Source: Pseudomonadota bacterium | Lineage (GTDB): Bacteria > Pseudomonadota > Alphaproteobacteria > Elsterales > Elsteraceae | Length of the DNA stretch: 9,825 bases | NCBI GenBank assembly: GCA_016195115.1 | Contig: JACQAI010000707.1 | Location: 1 to 9,825, forward strand | Reading direction: 5' to 3' | In this document: in pieces, positions 9,494 to 9,825 of the stretch | How the letters are laid out: each line of letters begins with the position of its first letter | Numbering within the stretch: the first letter of the stretch is position 1 | The notes under the pieces: generated by a model | The model's database searches: none | Told to the model about the DNA's origin: nothing | Seen by the model: only the letters and a program-made list of their open reading frames with translations | Program-made: the position numbers and the translations under genes

Positions 9494-9825
9494 ATGAGCC
9501 ATTCCCAGCGCGTGATCGCCTTCATCAATATCGGGCACGTGCTCGATCACATGTTCATGCTGATCTTCCCGACCGCGGTGCTCGGCATGGCGGCCAGCTT
9601 CGGCTGGTCGTACGGCGAGCTGCTCGGCCTGGCGCTCGGCGGCTTCATCGCCTTCGGGGTCGGCTCGCTGCCGTCGGGCTGGCTGGGCGACCACTGGAGC
9701 CGGCGCAACATGATGGCGGTGTTCTTCCTCGGCATGGGTGCCGCGACCGCGCTCGCCGGCTTCGCCCAGACGCCCGTGATGCTGGCGCTGTGCCTGACCC
9801 TGATCGGGCTGTTCGGCTCGATCTA
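9494..9825 (+). CDS. Major facilitator superfamily transporter, 5' part (cut by window end)
   Basis: The first 110 codons of an inner-membrane MFS carrier; the frame is open to the window edge. The first membrane helix (about 7-30) holds GHVLDHMFMLIFPTAV with an unusual pair of polar/charged residues (H15, D18). The second helix is LLGLALGGFIAFGVGS, and the loop between helices 2 and 3 carries MFS motif A in the form GSLPSGWLGDHWSRRNMM (about 60-77). Helix 3 and part of helix 4 follow (AVFFLGMGAATALAGF; MLALCLTLIGLFGSI). The ATG at 9494 has AGGGA 5 nt upstream. The helix-1 pattern recalls the Fsr-like group of MFS exporters, but too little is present to name a substrate. Divergent from the AraC regulator, which probably controls it. 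Confidence 0.88.
   Translation, partial: MSHSQRVIAFINIGHVLDHMFMLIFPTAVLGMAASFGWSYGELLGLALGGFIAFGVGSLPSGWLGDHWSRRNMMAVFFLGMGAATALAGFAQTPVMLALCLTLIGLFGSI

Overview
The window is very GC-rich DNA (clearly above 65% by eye) with dense, mostly non-overlapping genes. The organism is most likely a high-GC alphaproteobacterium, for example of the Rhodospirillales/Reyranella/Bradyrhizobium type. This rests on base composition, a TctC (Bug-type) binding protein, an alphaproteobacterial-style CCCTCCCC/GGGGAGGG palindrome and the overall protein flavour. It is an inference, because there is no rRNA or other phylogenetic marker here.

Layout. (1) At 1-493 (+) lies the 3' end of a 2-oxoglutarate/Fe(II) dioxygenase; its 3' end overlaps by 17 bp that of the convergent gene. 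(2) At 477-5509 (-) lies a block that reads, in transcription order, hsp20 (small heat-shock chaperone), lon (ATP-dependent protease, start overlapping the hsp20 stop as ATGA), a GC-rich palindrome that may be a terminator, a 113-residue protein of unknown function, and a two-domain APH-like kinase plus P-loop ATPase. A plausible but unproven sigma-32-like promoter lies upstream of hsp20. The whole block looks like a protein quality-control/stress module. (3) At 5735-7542 (+) lie a secreted, probably outer-membrane beta-barrel protein, a classical NAD-type short-chain dehydrogenase 12 nt behind it, and a 66-residue lipoprotein with a GTG start. (4) At 7573-9377 (-) lies an AraC-family regulator with an N-terminal cupin domain, followed by a TctC/Bug periplasmic binding protein; these two genes also overlap as ATGA. 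(5) At 9494-9825 (+), divergent from the regulator, lies the start of an MFS transporter cut by the window edge. The 116 bp between regulator and transporter carry overlapping inverted repeats that look like an operator.

How the genes may work together. In the Hsp20-Lon pair the chaperone would hold unfolded proteins and the protease remove them; translational coupling would keep them together. In the right-hand part, the AraC regulator, the binding protein without visible TctA/TctB membrane partners, and the divergent MFS carrier suggest a small-molecule sensing and transport unit with unknown ligand. The SDR and barrel protein between the two blocks may belong to small-molecule metabolism, but nothing in the sequence fixes a substrate.

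No tRNA, rRNA, CRISPR array, insertion sequence or prophage gene was seen. I found no convincing new system. The points most worth a second look are the lon copy outside the usual clpX-lon setting, the Hsp20 without its C-terminal tail, the regulator-binding protein coupling, and the dyad cluster at 9396-9438.
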